DNA of 64,000 nucleotides, taken from Halichondria panicea (lineage: Eukaryota > Porifera > Demospongiae > Suberitida > Halichondriidae). The position numbers were made by a program, and so were the translations under genes. Where the stretch lies: assembly GCF_963675165.1 (NCBI RefSeq), contig NC_087383.1, forward strand, positions 682,001-746,000, in the 5' to 3' direction. Shown here in pieces: positions 24,140 to 36,439 of this stretch; position 1 is the stretch's first letter; each line of letters begins with the position of its first letter. Under the pieces are notes generated by a model that saw only the letters and a list, made by a program, of their open reading frames with translations, searched no databases and was not told where the DNA came from.

Positions 24140-25067
24140 CTACTCTCCAAAGTCAAACACTAGTCCAGTGTCCTTAAGCTTCTCTTCACAGAGTTGGTCA
24201 ATCTCTGCAGATTGCTCGGGTGTCAGGTGGTTCTTCCAGTCACCTACCTCCCCCTTCCTCATGAATGGAGTTGAACCAGGGTTAAACCACAAACCAACGG
24301 CCGAATAATTGGTAGTATCGTCTTTTTTCATTGAATCAAAAGATATTTGAGCAACAACTTCATCAATCACTTCATCAGAGACATCAGCACCAATGAACGT
24401 TGCAATACGAGTGATGCTTGCTCGTGGATCCTTCTTCATATCTTCAAACATGAGGAAGAGAACATTATCCTCGTTTCTGTGAGACCACCAGCTCAAAACA
24501 TGATCAAAAAAGTCCCCTGAGTCAACGTTTCCATAGATGAAGTTGCGGAAGAAGATATCCCAATCCAAGGTAGCGTCTTTCCTAACTAAGATTCGTATGT
24601 AGTGAAAGAAATAAGAGACTGCCACATCGATCCTTTGGGTTACGAGCAACGTAGATGTACTTGCAAGGAGTGGTGTTTGGTTTACCACACGGCATTAAGT
24701 CGTACGTCAAGTGGCTCTTGAAGGCACGAGGTTTCAGTAAAGTGAAGAGGTTGACTTTGAAAAAGCTTTGATCGCTGTTTGCTTCTGCCCATGGAACACT
24801 GTGCATCAATTGAACGCCATCTTTTTCTCCTTTGTTTCGGATTAGTTTCACGATGTTTTGTGTCCATGTTGTTCCAGACTTGGGGTAGGTAGCTATCCAC
24901 ACATCACTAGGGTCAACGGGGAGACTGGCTGCCTCTGCAATGCTCTCAGGAGTCACCAAAAATGGTATATTCAGTCCAGCATGAGTGAAGATGGTCTGAC
25001 ATTGAGGTTTAAGCACCTGTTTGAATGCTTCCCAAGCGTCTTCTTTGCTCAATGTGGCCGTGGACAT
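24140..25067 (-). pseudogene. Sulfotransferase paralogue with a 4-bp frameshift
   Basis: The minus-strand frame starts at 25067 (MSTATLSKEDAWEAF) and keeps the PAPS loop YPKSGTTWTQNIVKLI. It shifts near 24628, where the plus strand reads gccacatcgatcctttgg against gccacatcctttgg in the intact paralogue at 22494-23423. The extra four bases abolish the RNPKDVAVS frame. A second frame continues to 24140 with RKGEVGDWKNHLTPEQ. Everything else is conserved, so the break is recent, or a sequencing error. If the insertion is real the enzyme loses its 3'-phosphate site and C-terminus. Confidence 0.8.
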
Positions 25068-25791
25068 CTTTATACTTCTGCAGATGTGGAGCACTTTTTG
25101 CTGGATTTAAAGTCAAGCCTATATAATTATAAGCATGCACCCCGCCCCCTTTTTCCCTGAGCTAAGCCGCTACATAATTACATGTATAACATTCATTACC
25201 CATATTGCACTCTTAGCCATACTTATTAATTATACTAATTTTTGTTATGCTAATTAATATAACATACATAAATAACCAATCCTGCACACACTTGTGAAAC
25301 TCTGCTGCAAAAAAGCCACTCCCCAACTCTGACAATGCCTCCAACCAGTGATGTCCTAGGACTACATTCAAGCAGACAGAACTGAACGAACTTATTACTT
25401 TAAGCCTGTGCTACGACCTATGTTATAGTATATGCAGTTAGAACAGTTACAGGTAGAACTAGCAGCACTCTAGCTCAGTGGAAGCCATAAACTTGACCAG
25501 ACCCGCCCCTTTTAAATGCAGCTGCAGTTTGCTGTGGAGGTTTGTTACATGTTACATGTTACATGTAACAAACCTCCACAGCAAACTTAACTGTACCTAG
25601 CTCAGCTCTGATTTAGTCTACCTAGTCTGTTATTATTGTCAACAACATCCGACAATATGCAATAGGTTAGAAACGGTCCGTGGATTTTTGAGGATACGGA
25701 CTGAATTTACTACGCATGTGCAAAGACTAAATTAGCCGAGGAAGAGCGGCCTGGGATCGAGGCTAAGACTAAATTAGATATTGTAATCAAG
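25068..25791. promoter_or_regulatory. Divergent region between sulfotransferase copy and amidase
   Basis: The 724 bp between divergent starts should hold the amidase promoter. It contains a long perfect palindrome (25527-25587) and a stretch around 25730-25775 with agcctcgatc-type inverted words that recur at 27811 and 44521. No gene is supported. Confidence 0.4.
25527..25587. repeat. Long hairpin with 27-nt arms
   Basis: The left arm begins agtttgctgtggaggtttgt and runs on to tacatgt; the right arm is its reverse complement ending aacctccacagcaaact. A 7-nt spacer, also made of ttacatgt words, separates them. It lies upstream of the amidase start. Confidence 0.85.
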
Positions 25792-27604
25792 ATGTTGATG
25801 TTTTGTTTCTTTGTACTAGTTGCTGTTGTCAGCTTCTATGTTCTGATGAAGAAATCATATTCCAAGAAAATAAGATATATTCCTCCAATTGAAGATGTGC
25901 TGTTAAAGCCCGAGCAAATCACTGCGAACATTTTTAGTTACAAAACTCCGTTATTATCTGGCTACCCTCTTACAATATTGTCTTACATCTATCTCACAAC
26001 GTTGGGGAGGATTTTAGTCGCTCGGCTTATAATTCCAATGAGCAAGTTGAACATTTTCTCCGACTGTTTTACCGGAAGTTCCTTCATTGACCCACTCTGT
26101 ACCTCCACCATGCTTCTCAGAAAAGGAAAACAAAAGCATTTTGAACTCTCTTCTTGGCCGTATCAAAAAGTACCCAAACTGTACGTCTTCTTCTCATTAC
26201 TACAATGCTTACAAGTCTGGACAAACGACACCTTTGGAGATTGCTCATACCGTTCTGGCGGCTATTGAAGACTCTAACAGGGGAGAAAAAGCTCTTCGAG
26301 CTATCGTCTCATTCAACCGTGAACTGATTTCGTCTATGGCCGAGGCCTCGACTGAGAGGTGGAAGAATGGTTCTCAACTGTCTGTGATCGATGGAGTACC
26401 CATATCAGTCAAAGAGGATATTCCTGTTGAAGGCTACTCTTGCACTTGTGGTACCACCTTTGTTCCTAATTGTGTTACAAAGCTTGGCAAAACATCTTTG
26501 ACGGTCCAAAAACTCGTTGACGATGGAGCTATCATTATTGGTTTGACTAACATGCCTAGGCTTGGTTGTAACTCGGTGGGAAGCTGCGAGAACAATGTGC
26601 ACGGACAACCTCGAAATCCTCACAACACAAACTTCTTTTCCGGGGGCAGTTCATCAGGTTGTGCAGTGAGTGTAGCTGCCGGTCTTTGTCCTATTTCTGT
26701 CGGAGGAGATGGTGAAGGGTCAGGCCGAGTTCCAGCTGCTGTGTGTGGCGTGTATGCTCTAAAATGTACGCACGGGTTAATGTCTACAGATGTAGAATCC
26801 TACGGATCTTTGTTTTCCTTTTCAGTCAAAAGCCCGCTGACAAGTTCTCCATTTGATTTGGCTGTATATATTGAGGCAGTTTGCGATAAAAAATCGGCCC
26901 TCGATTTTACTGTTTTGAGTGAAAGTTTGTCTTCTCTTTCTGGACTGACTATTGGCGTTTATTCTGATTGGATGGAAAATGCTGACAAAGAAACTGTTGT
27001 TGTTTTCAAAGATGCCATTGAGAAGATGAAGCGTCTAGGTGCTGAGGTGAAGGATATTAAGATTCCAGAGCTTGAAGAGATACGAGTTGCTCATACAATA
27101 ACGTCTGTCACTGAGCTTTCTTCAATAATGGGGGAAGATGTTACTAATCACTTCTCTGAGCTTGGTCCAGGGGCTATCTTGATATCTGTCATGGGACGAT
27201 GTTTCTCAGCAATCGAATCCACCAACGCAATGAAGCAACGTACAAGAACTATCAAAGCTCTAAAAAGTATTTTTACCGAAGTCGATGTCATTGCTACACC
27301 AACAGCTGGTTGTCCGATACCCCGAATAACACCCGAGTACCTCACAGTGCACGGAGCTTTCGACGGTGAAGCAATTGGAAAATTAGAAACGTTCACCTTT
27401 CTTGCTAGTTTCACCGGATTGCCAGCCATAACTATTCCTGTAGGATTGTTGGGCGAGAACTTGCCTGTTGGCCTGCAATTGATAGCTCCGTGGTATCATG
27501 ATCTCGATCTTATCAAGTATGCATTGGCTATTGAAGACAGTGGGACTTTCCCTAGGCCCAATCCAGACAAGTCATACGATATTATTAAAACTGCAAGTCA
27601 TTGA
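25792..27604 (+). CDS. Membrane-anchored amidase-signature hydrolase (FAAH-like) with a frame break
   Basis: The 3' frame (26087-27604, opening from 26051) encodes a full amidase-signature domain. The presumed triad is Lys in VPISVKEDIP, cis-Ser in SGGSSSG and nucleophile Ser in GGDGEGSGRVPA. Members cleave fatty-acid amides or other amides. The N-terminal anchor MLMFCFFVLVAVVSFYVLMK and linker are in another frame (25792-26268). The two frames overlap at 26051-26268, so a frameshift, a very short intron or a sequencing error must join them; I could not choose. The glycine after the nucleophile's serine (SGR) replaces the usual isoleucine. The 5' end is duplicated at 23605-23800. Substrate unknown. 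Confidence 0.75.
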
Positions 27605-28805
27605 ACTTTTAATTAGTTAATTTTGTATGTATTCCCTACCATAAAAATTTTTCTATATGCATTCTTGCTTATTCCGTAACCATGCATAAATTATGTAGAG
27701 ACTGCTATTGTTTGCTGTAGGAATACGAGTGTCACATCCATCACAACAATAATATCCACAGTATACATTACATCACCCACACTCCTGCATATTAATTGAT
27801 GTACAGTTAGCCTCGGTCCCAGGCCTCTATAGAGAGGCTAATGGTAAAGAATGTCCATTTTGGTAAAGATCATTACATTAAGTTTTGTATAACGACATTT
27901 TCAATTCATGGCAATGCTAAAAAGAATGAAAGTACTTGTAAATGTGTAACAATGCCATGGATTAATATAATTATAGCCCAAGGCCGTTGCATGTTCATCC
28001 CTGCAGAGAAACAACATGCTAATTAGATGCACTTCCGAAGCTGTCCAGATGAAGCTGTGGCTGAACAGGGCATCACCTGCATGTGAATAGTGTGTGATGA
28101 TGCATGCCCTCGGTACAGACAAATAGTTAGCTAAATGATACAATAACTCTAGACAGGCTAGATGTGAGCGGTACAGACATAAGATTTTATGCAAGTTGTG
28201 AGTAATAAAAGTGTTACAAAAGCACAAATACAGTGAAAGGGACCCACCCACATGTGACAGCAACAAATAAGGGTTGGAATTGTATGATGCAATGCTTTCC
28301 ATGCAAGAGGTATATTACCACCATTATACGGGTACATGAAGCAGGGAGCTAGCTGACAACTCACTCTCTACGTTGTGAATATAATTGTTCTCTTCTTAGC
28401 AGATGGCTTCGTAAGGCAGCTGTTTTATTGCAACAGACCAAAAATTCCTAACCCATTCAGTAAGTTTGTGGCTAATACATAATTACTGCATGTATATAAC
28501 CCCCTAACGTAGCCCATGAATCTTTAGGCCATGCAAAGGCAGCTTTCCTTTAAATAGGCACTAAAAGAAACCGGTAATATACATCATCTGAATAGTAGAA
28601 TCAAGACTAGGGGGAGACATGATACGTAGAACTGGGGAGGGGGGGCACGGCTATAGTTTGTCATGAATAAGTGGGTGTGTTTTGAATTCATTATCATTCA
28701 ATGAAAATTAATGAAGGATTGTCATAGAGCCGGCTGCAGGTGGGCATACAAATGAAAACTCCGTTGATCGTCCCCTGATGCCAGACCAAGTGCGACAATA
28801 CTCTC
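27605..28805. other. Gene-poor AT-rich tract after the amidase
   Basis: No frame has recognisable protein similarity. A short inverted repeat, tagcctcggtcccaggcctc and following (27811-27840), belongs to the agcctcg hairpin family. Confidence 0.4.
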
Positions 28806-29250
28806 AGAAGTATTGACACTGGTTCAAAGAGTACTATAGGAGGTATTCCGAAGGCTCAGAACAATCTCCATAATCCTACTGTGGGAAGTCTCAAATCTTT
28901 GAAACATCACCACAATATTATGGAAATGTCGATCGCAACCCGGCCATGGCCACCAAAACTGATAGTCACTAAAATAATACTGTGGGAAGTCTCAACCGAA
29001 TATAAATAAATATTTCCTCGCAATGATAACACCTGCAAAGAGTATACTCATTAATAGTAGAAATATGGAGGGCCTTGGTTCAAAGAGTGTATATAAGTAC
29101 GGAGGTACCAGAAGGAAAGTCAGAGTTTACTCACACCCAAGGGAGATATAAATTGAAAATGATGTGGTTCAAAGAGTATAGTGTCTATATGAGTACCAGC
29201 AGGAAGGTCATTGAAAGAGACAAGTGTTCCTGAAGATGAAAGTAAATGAA
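28806..29250. repeat. Diverged copies of the 31-kb tandem repeat
   Basis: The phrases ctggttcaaagagtactata, tactgtgggaagtctcaa (twice) and ggttcaaagagtgtatataa recur. The last is also the core of the array at 30993-31310. Confidence 0.6.
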
Positions 29251-29463
29251 CAATCTAGTTATTGAACTTGTACATGTTAAGTTTATGTTTATTTACAGGT
29301 GACCCAGTGGTAATGATATCCTTCACAGCATCGGGAGTTGTGCACAACTGCATGTTTACAAAACGCGATTCTAAGTCCGCCTGACGAACCGGCTGTTATA
29401 CTTCCTTATAAGGCTTATTAGTTACCCCAAACTATGTTTGGGGAAGCCTAACAAATTCTCTAT

Positions 29464-29811
29464 GTGCAGAAACTATCGATCTCCTTCCAGCCTGCCTGTT
29501 TCTGGGTCAATCCTCGAAAACCTCGAAAATTTCGTGCCTCGAAACACTACACCAAAGAATATAGTCTTATTATGATGCAATATAATGTCTCACCAGCTCA
29601 GTGTGCTTCTTGTCTAAAAGAATGGCTGGACTGCTTGGCATTAAGTGTTGGTGTCCCTTATGAGTGTCTTGCCCGATCCTTACAAGGAAACCAACCCAGG
29701 CTCGAGGGGAGGTTCGTTGGTATGAGGGGGGTGAATGCATTGCTTTTGAAGCTGCTCTCACCTCTGGAAATTGTGATAACCACGTCACAGATCTATATAC
29801 ACGACAATTAA
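29464..29811 (+). CDS. Possible exon or small ORF, 115 codons, partly duplicated
   Basis: An open frame including QCASCLKEWLDCLALSVGVP and ARSLQGNQPRLEGRF. The segment 29615-29760 is repeated almost exactly at 30684-30832, where the frame is not preserved. I do not recognise a domain. It may be a fragment of a former gene spread by duplication. Confidence 0.25.
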   Translation: MQKLSISFQPACFWVNPRKPRKFRASKHYTKEYSLIMMQYNVSPAQCASCLKEWLDCLALSVGVPYECLARSLQGNQPRLEGRFVGMRGVNALLLKLLSPLEIVITTSQIYIHDN

Positions 29812-30683
29812 GTTGGGGCTAACAAGGAAGCTCAGACAATAATCATGTTATAATAATAATTAGCAGAAGCTAAGAACCATATCGACAAAGTTTGATATAT
29901 GTCCGGGTACATAGAAAACAGTACATGCACTCTAATCATGCAATCTGAATCGCTTGTTATAATTATAAGGACATGCATTAGTAGAAAATCAAACACTAAA
30001 CAGTTTTCCTACAACTCGTTAACTACAGAGAACAGTACAGGTATAGTTCCATAATTATGAGAGATACATTGAAATAGACAACTCACAGGCCACGGTAGAG
30101 CCGGTAATCTATACAAGTGTGTAGTTTCAACAACACTGGCCCACCTGTCTATTATGAGATGGCAATATAGACTACATGAGATACAGAACCATATGCATGC
30201 ATAATTATTATTGACAAAGTTCCACTTCGTAAACTCCACTGAGGTGAGAAAGATCGTTGTGACCCAGGCAACTAAAAACATGAGTTTGGACGAAAGGAAG
30301 AAAGTGTCCAAGGCCAGGCATCTTCAAAGGACATGAGGTTTATCACATCTAAACATAATTATAGAGTGATGTCAAAACCCTACGTGAGACACTTGCCAGC
30401 CAATACAACGAGGCTCCGGCAAGATTTGAATTTGAGAGGGCCAAGTGGATGTCTTGGATTGTGCACTAATATCCCCTGGTGAGCCGTATCATTGAAAACC
30501 TGCTCATCATTATATAAGGTACCAGCACATGTTAATTAATGGGGTCTGTATGTTCTGCCTGGTTTGCCTGCATTACGACCCCGGTTCAAGTATGGACAGC
30601 TGACTCATACTAATTTGTAAACACTAAATGCAGAAGAGATTGAATAGCCACTCTAATCATGCAATCTGAATGACTTGTTATAA

Positions 30684-30832
30684 TTCCAGAATGGCTGGAC
30701 TGCTTGGCATTAAGTGTTGGTGTCCCTTATGAGTGTCTTGCCCGATCCTTACAAGGAAACCAACCCAGGCTCGAGGGGAGGTTCGTTGGTATGAGGGGGG
30801 GTGAATGCATTGCTTTTGAAGCTGCTCTGAAG
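30684..30832 (+). repeat. Second copy of 29615-29760
   Basis: Shares agaatggctggactgcttgg through gaagctgctct with one inserted G in a G run. The two copies lie 1.07 kb apart in direct orientation. Confidence 0.85.
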
Positions 30833-30992
30833 AAGAAACAATAATTGTTATCACTGACCCTGTTTTTATATAGGTAATTTCTCTGTCTTAGACAACAATA
30901 TTATTTTTCGGCCACTTTCGATTCTACATGATGTTATAAATTAGACAAGATGCAGAAAAAAGTGTCTATACGAGTACCAAGAGGTACTAGAG

Positions 30993-31310
30993 GGAAAGTC
31001 AAAGGAAGCAAATTTAAGGGAGATATAAATTGAAAATGGTCTACCATGGGCTCATTAACAATAGAAATAATGGAGGGTGGAAGGCACTGCACTCCCTTGG
31101 TTCAAAGAGTGTATATACAAGTACCAGGAGGTACCAGAAGGAAGGTCAGGGAAAGTCAAAGGAAGCAAATTTAAGGGAGATATAAATTGAAAATGGTCTA
31201 CCATGGGCTCACAGTAAAAATAATGGAGGGTGGAAGGCACTGCACTCCCTTGGTTCAAAGAGTGTATATACAAGTACCAGGAGGTACCAGAAGGAAGGTC
31301 AGGGAACACC
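30993..31310. repeat. Tandem repeat, unit about 155 bp, two units
   Basis: Both units contain ggaagcaaatttaagggaga, tggtctaccatgggctca, tggaaggcactgcactccct and caagtaccaggaggtacc. The second unit is almost identical to the first. An apparent minus-strand protein repeat is a by-product of this tandem structure. Confidence 0.9.
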
Positions 31311-32832
31311 AAAGATTATATAGCAAAGGGAGATAGTGTATCAGAGTGTCTGCATACCAGGAGGTACCGGTACCAGAGGGAAAGTCAGAGTTCACTCACA
31401 TCAAAGATTATATAGCAAAGGGATTGCTGTGTATAATAGCTATTAGTATACTTCTATAATGACCATGCAGCTACACGACCGAACATTTTCTTCACCACCT
31501 CTCGTATGAGAACCTAAAGTCCCTCCCCCAATACCGCCTCGTATGGAGACAGAACCTAAAGTCCCCCCCCCCCAATACCAGAAGCTATATATAAGAATTC
31601 TTCTGTTGGCAGTGAAACAAAATAGAGGGTACACACGTTGTTACACTGTCAGTTTCCATCAAACATTTTCTTGTACACTTCAGTTACCGCTCAACTTTGT
31701 ATATACTCAAAGTTGTATTTTTTGATTGTAATGTGTGCATAGCATGTACGCGTATACCCTATTTCCTACTACCATTGACTAATATTCGGGCCTATGAGAA
31801 GTGCCGGGGCAAAGATGAGCATGATACCCCCATCTCACCGGGGTTATATCTGGCTGGGTTAAATTGTTCTCAAGTAAGTGCCTTATGATTTTTGCCTGAA
31901 GTATGGGGGGGAAGTAATATCAAGAGTTTATGAGACCAAACTGACAATTCAAAATAGCTTTGTACACTCCATTTAAAATTCTTAGTCTTCAATCTATTTG
32001 TAGAACGATATTACGTTTAATCTTCTTGTATATGAAATTATGTAAGTTATTTGCTTCGAATAATGAATTTTTAATGACGTGTAAAATGAGTGATGCAATA
32101 CAAGTCATGTGTGACCTGCACAGGTGTATACAAACTGCCGAGTTTCAGCAGTTGACGAAGATGGGTACGTGTGGAAACGTTTCGGCGAGACGTGAACAAT
32201 TTTACTTTTATTTTTCATTGTTATTGATATCAATATCGACAAAGTTCTCGATTATGCAATCTGAATAATTATAAGGACATCCACTAGAAGAAACAATTAT
32301 TGTTATCACAAATTGAAGGACAAGAGAACAGTGTACGAATATAATTATTACTACAAGGAACAAACTGACCCATGGGTAAGGTTGTAGCTTTCTCCGTCTT
32401 AGAAAAACGAAGGTACACAAGAAGCTGGCTTTCTCCGTCATTATACGCCGACTAGCTGGTATCATATACCATGTACGTACAAGTATGTGTTCTTGCACTG
32501 TGTTTAGGTATTTTTTTTATAATTATAGTCATTCCTATTTATTATACGCTGACTAGCTGGTGGTTTCACTTCATTAGTGTAAAGAGAATGCAACAAAGAT
32601 CAATCTTTCCCTTGGAGTCTACATAGTCTGGGAATCTATGAAGAGCTTCAGTGAGGGTCCATTCGAAGAACTTTTTGTGGACTAGTTAGAATATAGGCAA
32701 TGAAAAAAGGGAGTGTTTGGACGTTTTCTGGCATGCAGCTTTATGTCAGCACCTCCTCAGCAGATTGGTCCCTCAAAATATTATTGCAATAAAATTTTTT
32801 TAGACACGCATCATTGAATTAATTATTTCTTT
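31311..32832. other. Tract with weak coding candidates only
   Basis: Two short open stretches end at plausible donors: around 31790-31875 (YEKCRGKDEHDTPIS) and around 32070-32164 (MSDAIQVMCDLHRCIQTAE). They might be exons of an unseen gene. I cannot link them or assign a function. Confidence 0.25.
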
Positions 32833-33096
32833 ATGACTGTGGAGACTGGCCATGACGCACTGGATGATTCTGTAGCTACCAGAGACCCCTATAGGGTTGC
32901 TGCTGGGGAGATTATATGGATTTCACCCTCCACTCCCGGCCTCACCAAAGAGAAGATCACTACGCCCAGCCCTCCTCCCATCACCGGCCCGACCACTGAC
33001 GAGAGACTTCAAAGACTGGAAGAAGCCCAAATCATAACACTCGGGAGAGTTGATAGGCTGGAAGCCTCGCTAGCCAGGACCAAGTATCCCATCTGA
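32833..33096 (+). CDS. Candidate small protein or exon, 87 codons
   Basis: The frame is clearly richer in G+C than its surroundings, starts with ATG and ends with TGA. It encodes an acidic start, a Pro/Thr-rich middle (KITTPSPPPITGPTTDE) and a predicted short helix RLQRLEEAQIITLGRVDRLE. It could be a small gene or a remnant of a transposon protein. No domain is recognised. Confidence 0.35.
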   Translation: MTVETGHDALDDSVATRDPYRVAAGEIIWISPSTPGLTKEKITTPSPPPITGPTTDERLQRLEEAQIITLGRVDRLEASLARTKYPI

Positions 33097-33749
33097 TTCA
33101 GACCGAGAGGACCTTCTTAACCCCCCGACCGCCCAAGATGGTTGCACCTGTCAAACTAGGAATCTTGTACTAGAGGGAAGCCCACAACGATAAGAAATGA
33201 AGAAGGTTGATTGTCAAGAGAACAGGGAACACAAAGAGCGGAACACCATTCACGAGCTAGGGTATTAGCGTTGACGTGCATTACTGTTGAATGCTGTAAA
33301 ATAAGGAGAGATGTGGTTCCATGGCAGGAAACATATAAAGCATCACAGTTTACTAGTAAATAGTAGCATACGTAAATAACATATGCTAAATAATGAAAGT
33401 TACAACTGTTACTACAAGCACCATAGTCAAAGAGTAAGCAGTATATAATTATGTGTTCTACTGCAATGTTGTATGTAGAACAAATTCAAGAAGAAAATCA
33501 AATTTACAGTAGTAGTATTTATAATACTAATAACTTATATTTTATTGACTGTATATGTAAGAAACTAATAGAAGTAACAAGCAAAAAGGATGTCATGAAA
33601 GAAGGAAAGCACAGCACCAAAGATATCAGTTGCCTCAGGGCCGCCATATTCACACCCCAGGATGTGGTAATAAAAGAAAGAGCAGACCATCAATACCATA
33701 AAAGAAGTCAATACAATTATATCAAAGCTCTCAATTTGTTCTAAGGTGA

Positions 33750-33880
33750 GTGGGTTATCATGTTTGATAAAAGAGCTTAAGATCAATATTCTTCAGAGAG
33801 AGGAAGTATTAAGACGTCTTCTCGTTCACGCTTGCATGCATAGTGGAGGGGGTCTTTGAGGATTCATCATAAACATTCGG
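33750..33880 (+). repeat. Direct repeat, copy 1 (partner 35745-35875)
   Basis: Both contain tgtttgataaaagagcttaa, gatcaatattcttcagagag and cgtcttctcgttcacgcttg. In the second copy the region is open as EFIICLIKELKINILQREQV, so it may derive from coding sequence. Confidence 0.7.
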
Positions 33881-35389
33881 ATTAGCCCCACCCTCTATAA
33901 GGGCTCTACACGCCCGACATTTCCGAGCTGGCTAGCACAGGTGTCATATTTGTTCTAAAATGTTCCAAATGACGAACAAGCATAGCAACCATCGACAGTT
34001 AGTCAGGATCGATTAATACATACAACTTAAAGTGTCCCACAGAGAAACGCAGAATAAACAGTAATGTGGAGACTGTGTGTCCATCAGTGTCCCGGAGTGA
34101 AATATCGATGAAAGACACAGTTACAAGCTGCTTGGAGTACATGGCTAATGTAGAGGTAATAATAATTATAAGGAAGAGCAGAGCCAAGCATACAAAAAGA
34201 GAAACATGGCGAGCACAACTGTTTACAAAATACAGCAGCAGTATTCCCTGATCAATAACTACACATTGACCTAGCAGTGTACGTTGTGGAGCGTAAAGTA
34301 AGCCCCTATCTATGCCTTGCATGTACACCTTTTCATGTGTTTTCTTTATAATTATTAGTTTTATATAAAATTATATACTAAGAACAACTTGTTACTTCTA
34401 ACTCATTAGGACCTTGTACAGATCTACGCCCACAGCAGATTATTATACAAAAAACATCATTCTGAAGCATGTATCACCAATTGCTTTAGTTTCTATAAAA
34501 ACGAATCTCCAGTGTTCAGGACCTCCCTCCCAAGGAAGCCAATGTACTTTTGGCCCTGTTTGGCATCTCGCCAAAAAAACAATCTTGGATGGACAAGACG
34601 GGCAACATACCCTGCTCTAAACTTTGCTGCCACGGATTCAAGCCAGGAAGTTTGTCGCCTACATATCAGGTTTTACACCTCTTCTCTGGATACTAGTTCT
34701 TCTACTTGTAAGAACCGTCACTGGGAACTAATATATTAGCAAGTCTTATAACTATTATATTCCCGTTTGGACAAGGGCGAGGCTCGTACGGATCACCGGA
34801 GCTGTCTCAGTTCAGTGGATTGGCTGTGACAGGAGATTATGGAGAAGAAAGAGAGTAAAGTCATGTGATCCTCAAACACTGGATATTCGTTACACGGGAC
34901 ATGTCCTTTGAACTCTAGGGCACGTTACACAAGTCACAAAGAAACCAACTCTAAAGCGTGGAGATTATGTATGCCTACGGTGAGGCCAGGGGATGAGGGG
35001 ATGGGGAGAGGCCCACCAAGAATCTTCTTTAAATACAGTGATGCGCATGCTTCAGAATCACATGTGTAAGATTCGATAAAATATTTTGTTGTTGCCCTCA
35101 CTGCAGGAAGAAACGATCCTGTCGAAGACGGACACAATTTCTGAGACAACAAATTTAATAACTATATTATACAAGAGAAAATGTAAGATATATGGGAACT
35201 ACTTGGCAGAAGCTGCACCATGGCACTCATTAGGAGTTTAAACACCAACCATGTATTTGACTATTTAGACTATTAGTATATGAAGAAATAAATAAATTAT
35301 AATAATTCACGGAGCAGAGAAAAAATTCCAAGTTTGTGATCCCAAACACTGGAGATTCGTTTTGTCATTACATATCACGTTTTACACCT
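33881..35389. other. Repeat-rich tract without a supported gene
   Basis: Contains isolated members of the catgtgatcc/aacactgga repeat (34857, 35334). No recognisable protein is encoded. Confidence 0.35.
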
Positions 35390-35700
35390 TTATTCTGCTG
35401 GATTCACACATCGCTTATATATATAATTATATACATTTTCCTTGAACCAGCTTATTGCAACTCTCCTTTTATTGACGAGTTGGTCACTTTGAGGCCAGTT
35501 TAGTAAGGCAAGGAAATCATGTGCCTTACAGTGGGTCATCATAAAATCTTTATCATCCACAGAACTTTGGTCTGCATTTGGAGAGGAACAGTTCGGTGGT
35601 TTGAATTGAGAGACATCAGGATGGATCGTATTGACGGGATCCTCAGTGTCCATTTCATTATCTCTTGACTCGTCAGGATTAGCTGATTCTGCACAAGCAA
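35390..35700 (-). CDS. Candidate C-terminal exon of an unknown gene
   Basis: The minus-strand frame begins just after an acceptor-like ttgcttgtgcag and runs to a stop. It encodes an acidic stretch (ANPDESRDNEMDTEDPV), a Ser/Asn-rich part and a more ordered end (LALLNWPQSDQLVNKRRVAI). The composition looks protein-like. No upstream exon was identified. Confidence 0.3.
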
Positions 35701-35744
35701 ATGGCCTACTCAATGAAACCTCTTGATCTAATTCAGCCTCGCGA

Positions 35745-35875
35745 GTTTATTATATGTTTGATAAAAGAGCTTAAGATCAATATTCTTCAGAGAGAGCAAG
35801 TATTTGAAGACGTCTTCTCGTTCACGCTTGCATGCGGGGGTCTTCGAGGATTCATCATAACTGTTCGGATATGCA
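35745..35875 (+). repeat. Direct repeat, copy 2 (partner 33750-33880)
   Basis: See the partner entry. This copy keeps an open frame from 35701 to 35898. Confidence 0.7.
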
Positions 35876-36439
35876 CACAGGTATTAGGAATTATTGGGTA
35901 GTTTAATTACGTAATCCTGATGTCGAGTACGATCACCAATTATAATTATACATTAATTAATTCACAAAGCAGGAGAGGAAATTCCCAGTCATGTGATCCC
36001 GAACACTGGATCAAGGGTCAAACACTGTTAGTCATCAGGAGTATATGATGTGATACATGTACATGTAGTGTTGTGAAGGAATGTGTTGTTAGGTAAAAGT
36101 AGACGTGCAATCTATTGATGTACTGCTACTTACGCAAATATCTCATTCTAGATTGAAAATTGTTATCATGACAACCATACTGAGTGCTGCTTAACAGAGG
36201 TGATTGTGGATGAGGACTTGCTCTTGGCAACCAACCTGGAGGGAGCTGGCTGATCATCTTTATATTATCGGAGAAGACGTCAAAGGATCTCATGACTGTC
36301 TACGATACTGGTGAGTATAGTGGTTTTCATGCGTGTTGCTTGAATTGTGGCCCTGCTATAGGAAATCATATAGTTGTTGGAGCTTAATTCAAGCTGGGTC
36401 TAGAGCCAGGCGTTTGTTTAATACGCTACACGCTGCTCC

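Noticed and set aside
31055-31312. Minus-strand frame encoding a perfect protein repeat (TFPDLPSGTSWYLYIHS)
   Set aside because: The peptide repeat is only the reading of the DNA tandem repeat at 30993-31310; there is no start context, splice site or homologue.
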